Source: Albidovulum inexpectatum (lineage in GTDB: Bacteria > Pseudomonadota > Alphaproteobacteria > Rhodobacterales > Rhodobacteraceae). Taken from it: DNA of 64,000 nt. The number at the start of each line of letters is the position of its first letter. Position 1 is the stretch's first letter. The translations under genes were made by a program, and so were the position numbers. Under the pieces are notes generated by a model. That model ran no database searches. It was not told where the DNA came from and saw only the letters and a program-made list of their open reading frames with translations. The DNA is taken from assembly GCF_002927635.1 (NCBI RefSeq), contig NZ_PRDS01000001.1, forward strand, positions 372,001 to 436,000. Direction: 5' to 3'. Shown here piece after piece: positions 16,472-25,391 of the stretch.

Positions 16472-17443
16472 ATGAGTGCGCGGCTCTTGCTGCATATTGG
16501 CTATCACAAGACGGCCACATCATGGATGCAGCAGCGATTGTTCGTGCCCGAGCACGGATATGTTCAGATCGCGCGCCATCGGGAAGTCTGGGACCTTGTC
16601 GTCGCGCCGCATGGGCTGGTCTTCGACCCCGGGCCGATGCGCCGCAAGATCGCCGAAGGCATGGCCAGCCTGCCGGCGGGCAAGGTGCCCGTGATCTCGT
16701 CCGAGATATTGTCGGGGCATCCCTTCTATGGCGGGATCGGCAGCGACATTCTGGCGCAACGGCTGAAACAGATCGCGCCGGACGCCCGAATCCTCATCTC
16801 GATCCGTTCGCAGATGAGCATCTTGAAATCCGTCTACATGCAGTATCTTTCGCGCGGCGGCACCTGCAGCCCCGAGACATTCTTTTCAGGCGACCCGGAG
16901 CTGGGATTCCACGGCTTCCGCCCGGAACATTTCGAGTATCACCGCCTGGTCGGCCTGTATCAGGACCTTTTCGGCCGCGAGAACGTCCACGTTCTGACGC
17001 AAGAGGGTCTGGCCCGGGACATGGACGCAACCGCGGCGCGGCTTGCCGAATTCGCGGGCAACAAGGAATTCCCGGGCATCCTGCCAACCCATCGCGCGGT
17101 CTATGCGCCAAGCTATCCCGAATATGCCGTGCCCCTGTTGCGCAGGTTGAACAAGCTTCAGCGCAGCGTTCTGAACCCTGCCCCACTGATCCGGATCGGG
17201 ACGACGCCGAACGGCCCTTATCGGCTGGTCGGCTTCGCGATGCGGCACTGGCCGTTTTCCTCACTGCTGCGCAACTACCGGCCCGTCTCGGATCACGTCT
17301 GGCGCATGTTCGTCGGGCGTTTCGATGACAGCAACCGGCAGCTTGACCGGCTGTTGCAGCACAGGGTGGACCTGAGCGACTTCGGCATACCGTTTCAGGA
17401 GAACCGAGACGTGGCAGAACCTCTTCCTTCTACCAGAGGGTGA
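16472..17443 (+). CDS. Sulfotransferase-family protein
   Basis: 323 aa. HIGYHKTATSWMQQRL (residues 8-23) is the 5'-phosphosulfate-binding loop of PAPS-dependent sulfotransferases. ARILISIRSQMSILKSVYMQY (near 105-125) is the 3'-phosphate-binding strand-helix with the Arg and Ser expected there. The acceptor is unknown, a glycan or lipid being most likely. It has an RBS-like GGGGAAAGGG upstream. It is one of three sulfotransferase-like genes in the window, but it does not sit in an obvious polysaccharide cluster; its right neighbour is uppP, which recycles the carrier lipid for cell wall and glycans. Confidence 0.8.
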   Translation: MSARLLLHIGYHKTATSWMQQRLFVPEHGYVQIARHREVWDLVVAPHGLVFDPGPMRRKIAEGMASLPAGKVPVISSEILSGHPFYGGIGSDILAQRLKQIAPDARILISIRSQMSILKSVYMQYLSRGGTCSPETFFSGDPELGFHGFRPEHFEYHRLVGLYQDLFGRENVHVLTQEGLARDMDATAARLAEFAGNKEFPGILPTHRAVYAPSYPEYAVPLLRRLNKLQRSVLNPAPLIRIGTTPNGPYRLVGFAMRHWPFSSLLRNYRPVSDHVWRMFVGRFDDSNRQLDRLLQHRVDLSDFGIPFQENRDVAEPLPSTRG

Positions 17444-17518
17444 AGGATCACCTTGCCGTGGCGACCGGCCTTCTCTAGGCTGCGCGCCGATGCCAGACAG
17501 CCATGGTGGATTCCCGAC

Positions 17519-18322
17519 ATGACCGATTCGCTCTTCAGTGCCCTGTTCCTGGGCCTGCTCGAAGGCCTGACCGAATTCATTCCCGTGTCCTCGACCGGGC
17601 ATCTCTTGCTGGCCGGGCATTTCATGGGGTTCGAAAGCGCCGGAAAGACCTTCGAGGTCGTCATCCAGCTGGGGGCTGTCCTTGCGGTTCTGGGCGTCTA
17701 TGCGGCGCGGATCGGTCGCACCCTGCGCGACCTGCCGCACGATCCACAGGCACGGCGGTTCGCGGGTTCGGTCCTGCTGGCCTTTCTGCCCGCCGTGGTT
17801 GTGGGTGTGCTGGCACATGACGTCATAAAGGCGGTCCTGTTCGAAAGCCCGCGCCTGATTGCAACCATGCTGATTCTCGGGGGGATCGTCCTGGTCGTCG
17901 TGGATCGCCTGCCGCTGGTTGCACGCCATCACGATGCCGAGCGCTTTCCGCTTCCCATGGCCTTTGGCATCGGCGTCATTCAGTGCCTCGCCATGATCCC
18001 CGGGGTATCGCGATCGGGCGCGACGATCGTTGGCGCCCTCTTTCTGGGCGCGGACAAACGCGCAGCGGCCGAGTTTTCCTTTTTTCTTTCGATGCCCACC
18101 ATGGCGGGCGCTTTTGCCTATGACCTGTACGCAAATCGCGACGTCCTGGACTGGTCGGCCATGAACCAGATCGCCGTCGGCTTCGTTGCGGCCTTTGTCG
18201 CGGCCATTTTGGTCGTCCGCTGGCTGCTCGGCTATGTCAGCCGGCACGGCTATGCGCTTTTCGGATGGTGGCGAATCATCGTCGGCATTGCGGCCCTTGT
18301 GGCCCTTTCCGTGGCGGGTTGA
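17519..18322 (+). CDS. uppP: Undecaprenyl-diphosphatase (BacA family)
   Basis: 267 aa multi-pass membrane protein. The two family signatures are [19 protein letters not shown] (residues 13-31) and [12 protein letters not shown] (near 162), which carry the catalytic Glu/Ser/Arg residues. It dephosphorylates undecaprenyl diphosphate on the periplasmic side, so the carrier lipid can be reused for peptidoglycan and surface glycans. The start is placed at the ATG at 17519; codons upstream to 17453 are in frame but lack family similarity. Confidence 0.96.
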   Translation: MTDSLFSALFLGLLEGLTEFIPVSSTGHLLLAGHFMGFESAGKTFEVVIQLGAVLAVLGVYAARIGRTLRDLPHDPQARRFAGSVLLAFLPAVVVGVLAHDVIKAVLFESPRLIATMLILGGIVLVVVDRLPLVARHHDAERFPLPMAFGIGVIQCLAMIPGVSRSGATIVGALFLGADKRAAAEFSFFLSMPTMAGAFAYDLYANRDVLDWSAMNQIAVGFVAAFVAAILVVRWLLGYVSRHGYALFGWWRIIVGIAALVALSVAG

Positions 18323-18341
18323 GACCTTAGGTAACCCATAC

Positions 18342-18409
18342 TGACCTATAATTTCGCAAAACAGGCTTGCCCTGGCCATTCAAAGCGAAGAAAAATGCAA
18401 TATAGGTCA
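18342..18409. repeat. Inverted repeat TGACCTATA / TATAGGTCA upstream of gltD
   Basis: Two perfect 9-bp arms (18342-18350 and 18401-18409) lie 50 bp apart in an AT-richer stretch between uppP and gltD. They could be a split operator, or the ends of a looped regulator site, for the glutamate synthase genes. No known consensus was recognised. Confidence 0.45.
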
Positions 18410-18482
18410 ATACTGCTGACTTTTAATTTGCGCAGACAAGCGGTAGCAAGACGGCAACCCATTCCCAGCCAAGAGGTTCGCC

Positions 18483-19919
18483 GTGGCCAAGGACCGCATG
18501 CTGAAATTCGTGACGGTGGCAAAGCAGATGCCCACCAAGCGCGATGCCGCCGAGCGCAAGCACGACTTTCACGAGATCTATCGCGAATTCGCCGCGGACA
18601 AGGCCGCCGAACAGGCCGGCCGCTGCAGCCAGTGCGGCGTGCCCTATTGCCAGTCGCATTGTCCGCTGCACAACAACATCCCCGACTGGCTGCGCATGAC
18701 CGCCGAGGGGCGCCTGCAAGAAGCCTATCAGCTTAGCCAATCGACCAACACCTTCCCCGAGATCTGCGGCCGGATCTGCCCGCAGGACCGTCTGTGCGAA
18801 GGCAATTGCGTGATCGAGCAATCTGGCCACGGGACCGTCACGATCGGCGCGATCGAAAAATACATCACCGACACCGCCTGGCAGGAAGGCTGGGTCGAGC
18901 CGATCCGCCCCGCGCAGGAACGCGGCGAAAGCGTCGCCATCATCGGCGCAGGCCCGGCGGGCCTTGCCGCGGCGGACGCGTTGCGCCGGGCCGGCGTCCA
19001 GGTGACGGTTTATGATCGCCATGACCGCGCCGGCGGCCTGCTGACCTACGGCATCCCCGGCTTCAAGCTGGAAAAGGAGGTCGTCATGCGCCGGATCCGC
19101 CAGCTGGAGGAGGGCGGTGTGCAGTTCGAACTGAACTGCAATGTCGGCCAAGACATCTCGTTCGACGCGATCCGCGGCAAACATGACGCCGTCATCATCG
19201 CGACCGGCGTCTACAAGAGCCGCGACCTGAACGTCCCCAACGCCACCGCCCCGGGCATCGTCCGGGCGATCGATTACCTGACGGCATCGAACCGCAAGTC
19301 CTTTGGCGACGAGGTGCCGGAATTCGACTCGGGCGAACTGAACGCCGAAGGCAAACGGGTCGTCGTGATCGGCGGTGGCGATACCGCGATGGACTGCGTG
19401 CGCACCGCGATCCGCCAGGGCGCGAAATCGGTCAAGTGCCTGTATCGCCGCGACCGCGCCAACATGCCTGGCAGCCAGCGTGAGGTCGAAAACGCCGAGG
19501 AGGAGGGCGTCGAATTCGTCTGGCTGACCGCGCCGCGCGGATTTGTCGCCGAGGAGCGAGTCGAAGGCGTGATGGTCAGCCAGATGCGGCTGGGCGCGCC
19601 CGATGCCACCGGCCGGCGCAGCCCCGAAGTGATCGAGGGCGCCGATTACGTCGAGCCCGCCGATCTCGTTATCAAGGCCCTGGGCTTCGAGCCCGAGGAT
19701 CTGCCGCGTCTTTGGGGGGTCGAAGGGCTGGACGTCACGCGCTGGGGCACGATCCGCGCCGACTTCCGCACCCATGCGACCAGCCTGCCGGGCGTCTTTG
19801 CCGTCGGCGACATCGTGCGCGGCGCCAGCCTTGTGGTCTGGGCAATCCGCGACGGGCGCGAAGTGGCCGAAAGCGTGCTGGACTATCTGGCCGATGCCCC
19901 GGCCATCGCGGCCGAATAG
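18483..19919 (+). CDS. gltD: Glutamate synthase [NADPH] small (beta) subunit
   Basis: 478 aa. The N-terminal Fe-S domain has CSQCGVPYCQSHCPLHNNIPDW (cysteines at about 47-58) and a second set in CGRICPQDRLCEGNC (about 98-112). Next come the FAD-binding VAIIGAGPAGLAAADAL (near 148) and the NADPH-binding VVVIGGGDTAMDCVRTA (near 295). It feeds electrons from NADPH to GltB. The start is a GTG with AGAGG just upstream. It is separated from gltB by one secreted-protein gene. Confidence 0.96.
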   Translation: MAKDRMLKFVTVAKQMPTKRDAAERKHDFHEIYREFAADKAAEQAGRCSQCGVPYCQSHCPLHNNIPDWLRMTAEGRLQEAYQLSQSTNTFPEICGRICPQDRLCEGNCVIEQSGHGTVTIGAIEKYITDTAWQEGWVEPIRPAQERGESVAIIGAGPAGLAAADALRRAGVQVTVYDRHDRAGGLLTYGIPGFKLEKEVVMRRIRQLEEGGVQFELNCNVGQDISFDAIRGKHDAVIIATGVYKSRDLNVPNATAPGIVRAIDYLTASNRKSFGDEVPEFDSGELNAEGKRVVVIGGGDTAMDCVRTAIRQGAKSVKCLYRRDRANMPGSQREVENAEEEGVEFVWLTAPRGFVAEERVEGVMVSQMRLGAPDATGRRSPEVIEGADYVEPADLVIKALGFEPEDLPRLWGVEGLDVTRWGTIRADFRTHATSLPGVFAVGDIVRGASLVVWAIRDGREVAESVLDYLADAPAIAAE

Positions 19920-19928
19920 GGGCCGCGG

Positions 19929-20642
19929 ATGGCAAGGCGAATCGTTTCACTGCTTGCGCTTCTGGCGCTGTCGACGCCTGCGGGGGCCGGCGCCCGCTTT
20001 TCGCCGCCTGCCGGCTGCGAGGTCTATGCGACCATCCAGATGCGCGGCTGCCAGGTGTCGAACCATTACCGGTGCGCGGCCGACGCACCGGGCGATCAAT
20101 GGGCCATCTACCTTGATGGCAACGGGCCCTTCTTTCTCAACCGGATCGATGCCGAGACCCGCTGGATCATCAGCCACGATCTGGTCACCGGCGCGGCAGA
20201 GCGGCTGAGCAAGGAAATCGACCCGGCCTCGTTCACCACCCTCATCGAGACGGGGCGCGACGACTATGACTTCCAGACCGAAACCACGGCGGGCGTGACA
20301 CGCCGCTATGTCGGTTTCGACCGGCTGACGGGGGAAAGCGTGACCATCGGTGGCGTGACCTTCGAGCGCACCGAATTCGACCTGACGGCACGCGACGCCG
20401 ATGGCAACCTGCTTTGGCACCGACGGGGCCGGCAGCTGATCCAGCGCGACTGGCGGCTGTTCCTGGCCGATCAGGAAACCTTCGAGACGCCACTGGGCGG
20501 CGCGGACCTCATCGTCAGCACCCCGGTGACGATCGCCTTGCCCGGCGAGGATGGCTTTCTGGCCGCCGAGCCGATCCACGAATGCAACATGCTGATGACC
20601 CGCGCCGCGCCGCCCGCCGGCGGTGCCCGGGTCCTGCAATGA
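19929..20642 (+). CDS. Secreted conserved protein between gltD and gltB
   Basis: 237 aa. There is a clear signal peptide (MARRIVSLLALLALSTPAGAGA, cleavage near 22), then a soluble, beta-rich sequence with three or four cysteines: CEVYATIQMRGCQVSNHYRC near 29-48 and a late HECNM near 218. Paired cysteines suggest a disulfide-bonded periplasmic protein. I do not recognise the family. It starts 10 bp after gltD and ends 58 bp before gltB, so it is very probably co-transcribed with glutamate synthase. No function can be assigned. Confidence 0.8.
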   Translation: MARRIVSLLALLALSTPAGAGARFSPPAGCEVYATIQMRGCQVSNHYRCAADAPGDQWAIYLDGNGPFFLNRIDAETRWIISHDLVTGAAERLSKEIDPASFTTLIETGRDDYDFQTETTAGVTRRYVGFDRLTGESVTIGGVTFERTEFDLTARDADGNLLWHRRGRQLIQRDWRLFLADQETFETPLGGADLIVSTPVTIALPGEDGFLAAEPIHECNMLMTRAAPPAGGARVLQ

Positions 20643-20700
20643 ACGACACGCGCGCCCCAGGTCCAGATCCATGGCCGGCGCAAGAAAGAGGAGACGACCG

Positions 20701-23700
20701 ATGACGCGGTTCGACGAGAACTGGGCAGCCGCCGAGGAGGCCAAGCGCAAGTGGATGAGCGAGCATTCGCTCTATCGCGCCGATGACGAGCACGCCTCCT
20801 GCGGCGTGGGCCTTGTCGTGGCGCTGAACGGAAAGCCCAGCCGCAAGGTCGTCGAAAACGGCATCGATGCGCTCAAGGCCGTGTGGCACCGGGGCGCCGT
20901 CGATGCCGACGGCAAGACCGGCGACGGGGCCGGCATCCATGTGCAGATCCCGGTGCGCTTCTTCTACGACCAGATCCGCCGCACGGGGCACGAACCCGAT
21001 CCGAATTCGCTGATCGCCGTCGGTCAGGTCTTTCTGCCGCGCACCGATTTCGGCGCGCAGGAAACCTGCCGGACCATCGTGGAAACCGAAGTGCTGCGCA
21101 TGGGCCATTACATCTATGGCTGGCGGCATGTCCCGGTGAACACCCATGTGCTGGGCGAGAAGGCCAATGCCACGCGGCCAGAGATCGAGCAGATCCTGAT
21201 CCGGAACGCCAAGGGGATCGACGAGGAAAGCTTCGAACGCGAACTCTACATCATCCGCCGTCGGATCGAGAAGGCCGCGCATGCCGCCGGGATTTCGGGC
21301 CTGTATTTCTGCTCGCTCTCCTGCCGGTCAATCATCTACAAGGGCATGATGCTGGCCGAACAGGTCGCGGAATTCTATCCCGACCTGAAGGACGAACGTT
21401 TCGAATCGGCCTTTGCCATCTATCACCAGCGCTATTCGACCAACACCTTCCCGCAATGGTGGCTGGCCCAGCCCTTCCGCATGCTTGCCCATAATGGCGA
21501 GATCAACACGCTGAAGGGCAACCTGAACTGGCTGAAGAGCCACGAGATCCGGATGGCATCCTCGACCTTTGGCGACCTTGCGGGCGACATCAAGCCGATC
21601 GTGCCGCAAGGCTCGTCGGACTCGGCCGCGCTCGATGCCGTTTTCGAGGTCCTTGTGCGCGCGGGACGCAGCGCACCCATGGCCAAGACCATGCTGGTGC
21701 CCGAGGCCTGGTCGAAGACCGCAACCGAAATGCCGAAGGCGTGGCGCGACATGTATGCCTATTGCAACGCGGTGATGGAGCCCTGGGACGGTCCCGCCGC
21801 GCTGGCCATGACCGATGGCCGCTGGGTCTGCGGCGGGCTGGACCGCAACGGCCTGCGCCCCATGCGGTATGTCGTGACCGGCGATGGGCTTCTGATCGCG
21901 GGCTCCGAGGTCGGAATGGTGCCGGCGGACGAATCCTCGGTGCGCGAGAAGGGCGCCCTGGGTCCGGGCCAGATGATCGCCGTCGACATGACCGAGGGCA
22001 AGCTGTACCACGACGCCGAGATCAAGGACCGCCTGGCGGCAAGCCAGCCTTTCGGCGACTGGCTGGAAAAGGTCGTGGACCTGAACGAGATCATGCGGGA
22101 CGTGCCCGAAAAGGCCCTGCATGAAGGCGAGGCGCTGCGGCGGCGCCAGATCGGCGCGGGTTATACGCTGGAGGATCTGGAACAGGTCCTGGCCCCGATG
22201 GCCGAGGATGGCAAGGAAATGATCGCCTCGATGGGCGACGACACGCCGCTGGCGGTTCTGTCCAGCAAATATCGGCCGTTGTCCCACTTCTTCCGCCAGA
22301 ACTTCAGCCAGGTCACCAACCCGCCGATCGACAGCCTGCGTGAGACGCGGGTGATGAGCCTCAAGACGCGGTTCGGCAACCTCAAGAACGTCCTGGACGA
22401 ATCCAGCGCCCAGACCGAGATCCTGGTGCTGGAGAGCCCCTTTGTCGCCAATGCCGAATTCGACGAAATGGTGCGCCAGTTCGGCGACAATGTCGCCATC
22501 ATCGACTGCACCTTCCCAGCAGGGTCGGAATCCGACGCCCTGCGCCAGGGGCTGGAGCGCATTCGCGCCGAAGCCGAGGACGCCGTGCGCTCGGGCGCGG
22601 GGCATTTGGTGCTGACTGATCAGCACCAGGGGCCGGACCGCGTGCCCATGCCGATGATCCTGGCGACCAGCGCCGTGCATTCGTGGCTGACGCGCAAGGG
22701 CCTGCGGACCTTCTGTTCGCTGAACGTCCGGTCGGCCGAATGCATCGATCCGCATTACTTCGCGGTGCTGATCGGTTGCGGCGCCACCACGGTGAACCCC
22801 TATCTGGCGCTTGACTCGATTGCCGACCGCATCCGCCGCGGCCTGCTGGAAACTAGCCTTGAGGACGCGGTGCGGCGCTATCGCGCGGCGATCGATTCCG
22901 GTCTGCTGAAGATCATGGCCAAGATGGGGATCTCGGTCGTGTCGTCCTATCGCGGCGGCCTGAACTTCGAAGCCGTGGGCCTGTCGCGCGCCATGGTTGC
23001 CGAGTATTTCCCCGGCATGCATTCGCGCATCTCGGGCATCGGCGTATCGGGGATCCAGCGCAAGCTCGAGGAAATCCACGCCCAGGCGTGGAACGGGCCG
23101 GCCAATGTCCTGCCGGTCGGTGGTTTCTTCAAGTTGCGCCGGTCCGGCGAGAAGCACGCCTGGGAGGCGCAGACGATGCACTTGCTGCAATCGGCCTGCG
23201 ACAGGGCGTCCTATGACCTGTGGAAACAGTATTCCGCCGCGATGCGGGCAAATCCGCCGATCCATATCCGCGACCTGCTGGACATCAAGCCGCTGGGCCG
23301 GCCCGTGCCGATCGAGGAGGTCGAATCCATCACCTCGATCCGCAAGCGCTTCGTCACGCCGGGCATGAGCCTTGGCGCATTGTCGCCCGAAGCCCACATG
23401 ACGCTGAACATCGCCATGAACCGCATCGGCGCCAAGTCCGACAGCGGCGAAGGCGGCGAGGATCCGGCGCATTCCCACCCGCTGCCCAATGGCGACAATC
23501 CCTGTGCCAAGATCAAGCAGGTCGCCTCGGGCCGGTTCGGCGTCACGGCGGAATACCTGAATGCCTGCGAGGAGCTGGAGATCAAGATCGCGCAGGGCGC
23601 CAAGCCCGGCGAAGGCGGCCAGCTGCCCGGCATCAAGGTGACAAAGCTGATCGCGCGGCTGCGCCATTCGACGCCGGGCGTGACGCTGATCTCGCCCCCG

Positions 23701-25239
23701 CCGCACCACGATATCTATTCGATCGAGGATCTGGCGCAGCTGATCTATGACCTCAAGCAGATCAACCCGCGCGCCAAGGTGACGGTCAAGCTGGTCGCGG
23801 CCAGCGGCGTGGGCACGATCGCGGCGGGCGTGGCCAAGGCCAAGGCCGATGTCATCCTGATTTCGGGCCATAATGGCGGCACGGGCGCCAGCCCCGGCAC
23901 GTCGATCAAGTATGCGGGCCTGCCCTGGGAAATGGGTCTGACCGAGGCGCATCAGGTTCTGGCGATGAACAAGCTGCGTGACCGTGTCACGCTGCGCACC
24001 GATGGCGGTCTGCGCACCGGCCGCGACATCGTCATCGCCGCCATGATGGGCGCCGAGGAATTCGGCATCGGCACCGCCGCGCTGATCGCGATGGGCTGCA
24101 TCATGGTGCGCCAGTGCCAGTCCAATACCTGCCCCGTGGGCGTCTGCACCCAGGACGAAAGGCTGCGCGCCAAGTTCACCGGCACGGCCGACAAGGTGGT
24201 CAACCTGATCACCTTCTACGCCCAGGAAGTGCGCGAGATCCTGGCCTCGATCGGTGCTCGCAGCCTGGACGAGGTGATCGGCCGGGCCGATCTTCTCAGC
24301 CAGGTCAGCCGCGGCTCGCCGCATCTGGACGATCTGGACCTGAACCCGCTGCTGATCACCGTCGATGGCGCGGACAAGATCGTCTATGACCGCACCAAGC
24401 CGCGCAATGCGGTGCCCGACACGCTGGATGCCGAGATCATCCGCGACGGCGCGCGCTTCTTCGAGGACGGCGAGAAGATGCAGCTGTCCTATGCCGTGCG
24501 CAACACGCACCGGACGATCGGCGCGCGCGCCTCGTCCCTGATCGTGCAGAAGTTCGGGATGCGCAACAACCTGCAGCCCGACCACCTGACCGTCAAGCTG
24601 ACGGGCTCGGCCGGGCAGTCTCTGGGCGCCTTCGCTGCCCCGGGTCTGAAGATCGAGGTATCGGGCGATGCCAATGATTATGTCGGCAAGGGCCTGTCGG
24701 GCGGCATCATCGTCGTGCGTCCTCCGATGGTCTCGCCTCTTGAGGCCTCGGAAAACACGATCATCGGCAACACGGTCCTGTACGGTGCGACCGATGGCTA
24801 TCTGTTCGCGGCTGGCCGCGCGGGCGAACGCTTTGCGGTGCGCAATTCGGGCGCGAAGGTGGTGGTCGAGGGCTGCGGCTCGAACGGCTGCGAATACATG
24901 ACGGGTGGTGTCGCCGTGATCCTGGGACGGATCGGCGCGAATTTCGGCGCGGGCATGACGGGCGGCATGGCCTATGTCTATGACCCCGAGGGTACGGCCG
25001 AGTCGCTGATGAACATGGAAACGCTGGTCACCTGCCGCGTCAGCCATCCCCATTGGGAAGCCGAGCTGAAGGGTCTGATCGAGCGCCATGTCGCCGAGAC
25101 CGGCAGCCGCAAGGCGCAGGAAATCCTGCGCCACTGGGCGACCGAGCGCGACCACTTCGTCCAGGTCTGCCCGAAGGAGATGCTGCCCCACCTGGCCGCG
25201 CCGCTGACGGACGAAGCTGCCGCGATGCCGGCCGAGTAG
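20701..25239 (+). CDS. gltB: Glutamate synthase [NADPH] large (alpha) subunit
   Basis: 1512 aa. It opens with a 33-residue propeptide followed by the N-terminal-nucleophile cysteine in HASCGVGLV (Cys34), the class II glutamine amidotransferase active site. The central part carries the FMN-binding synthase domain (SPEAHMTLNIAMNRIGAKSD near 895; SGHNGGTGASP near 1057). A 3Fe-4S cysteine cluster (MVRQCQSNTCPVGVC near 1135) and the C-terminal beta-helix GXGXG domain follow. It makes two glutamates from glutamine and 2-oxoglutarate with GltD. RBS AGAGGAGA lies before the ATG at 20701. Confidence 0.97.
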   Translation: MTRFDENWAAAEEAKRKWMSEHSLYRADDEHASCGVGLVVALNGKPSRKVVENGIDALKAVWHRGAVDADGKTGDGAGIHVQIPVRFFYDQIRRTGHEPDPNSLIAVGQVFLPRTDFGAQETCRTIVETEVLRMGHYIYGWRHVPVNTHVLGEKANATRPEIEQILIRNAKGIDEESFERELYIIRRRIEKAAHAAGISGLYFCSLSCRSIIYKGMMLAEQVAEFYPDLKDERFESAFAIYHQRYSTNTFPQWWLAQPFRMLAHNGEINTLKGNLNWLKSHEIRMASSTFGDLAGDIKPIVPQGSSDSAALDAVFEVLVRAGRSAPMAKTMLVPEAWSKTATEMPKAWRDMYAYCNAVMEPWDGPAALAMTDGRWVCGGLDRNGLRPMRYVVTGDGLLIAGSEVGMVPADESSVREKGALGPGQMIAVDMTEGKLYHDAEIKDRLAASQPFGDWLEKVVDLNEIMRDVPEKALHEGEALRRRQIGAGYTLEDLEQVLAPMAEDGKEMIASMGDDTPLAVLSSKYRPLSHFFRQNFSQVTNPPIDSLRETRVMSLKTRFGNLKNVLDESSAQTEILVLESPFVANAEFDEMVRQFGDNVAIIDCTFPAGSESDALRQGLERIRAEAEDAVRSGAGHLVLTDQHQGPDRVPMPMILATSAVHSWLTRKGLRTFCSLNVRSAECIDPHYFAVLIGCGATTVNPYLALDSIADRIRRGLLETSLEDAVRRYRAAIDSGLLKIMAKMGISVVSSYRGGLNFEAVGLSRAMVAEYFPGMHSRISGIGVSGIQRKLEEIHAQAWNGPANVLPVGGFFKLRRSGEKHAWEAQTMHLLQSACDRASYDLWKQYSAAMRANPPIHIRDLLDIKPLGRPVPIEEVESITSIRKRFVTPGMSLGALSPEAHMTLNIAMNRIGAKSDSGEGGEDPAHSHPLPNGDNPCAKIKQVASGRFGVTAEYLNACEELEIKIAQGAKPGEGGQLPGIKVTKLIARLRHSTPGVTLISPPPHHDIYSIEDLAQLIYDLKQINPRAKVTVKLVAASGVGTIAAGVAKAKADVILISGHNGGTGASPGTSIKYAGLPWEMGLTEAHQVLAMNKLRDRVTLRTDGGLRTGRDIVIAAMMGAEEFGIGTAALIAMGCIMVRQCQSNTCPVGVCTQDERLRAKFTGTADKVVNLITFYAQEVREILASIGARSLDEVIGRADLLSQVSRGSPHLDDLDLNPLLITVDGADKIVYDRTKPRNAVPDTLDAEIIRDGARFFEDGEKMQLSYAVRNTHRTIGARASSLIVQKFGMRNNLQPDHLTVKLTGSAGQSLGAFAAPGLKIEVSGDANDYVGKGLSGGIIVVRPPMVSPLEASENTIIGNTVLYGATDGYLFAAGRAGERFAVRNSGAKVVVEGCGSNGCEYMTGGVAVILGRIGANFGAGMTGGMAYVYDPEGTAESLMNMETLVTCRVSHPHWEAELKGLIERHVAETGSRKAQEILRHWATERDHFVQVCPKEMLPHLAAPLTDEAAAMPAE

Positions 25240-25261
25240 GCTCGACGACACATCTTGAATA

Positions 25262-25287
25262 CGGGGCTGGCTATCGGGCCAGCCCCG
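25262..25287 (+). terminator. Hairpin terminator after gltB
   Basis: CGGGGCTGGC and GCCAGCCCCG form a perfect 10-bp stem with a 6-nt loop, 22 bp after the gltB stop, followed by GCTTCC. There is no long T run, but the strength and position fit a terminator for the glt operon. Confidence 0.65.
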
Positions 25288-25324
25288 CTTCCGAATGCCG
25301 GACCGTTGAATCGTCAGGATTGCG

Positions 25325-25379
25325 CCGAAAAATTCGACCGAACGGGTCCTTGCTATCCAGACGAGTGAAAATTTTTCGG
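25325..25379. repeat. 10-bp inverted repeat just upstream of the Hint gene
   Basis: CCGAAAAATT (25325-25334) and AATTTTTCGG (25370-25379) flank 35 bp and end 12 bp before the start codon of the Hint-domain gene. It could be a regulator site or a long-loop RNA hairpin near the ribosome site. The sequence is markedly AT-richer than its surroundings. Confidence 0.45.
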
Positions 25380-25391
25380 TAATCGCCCGGG

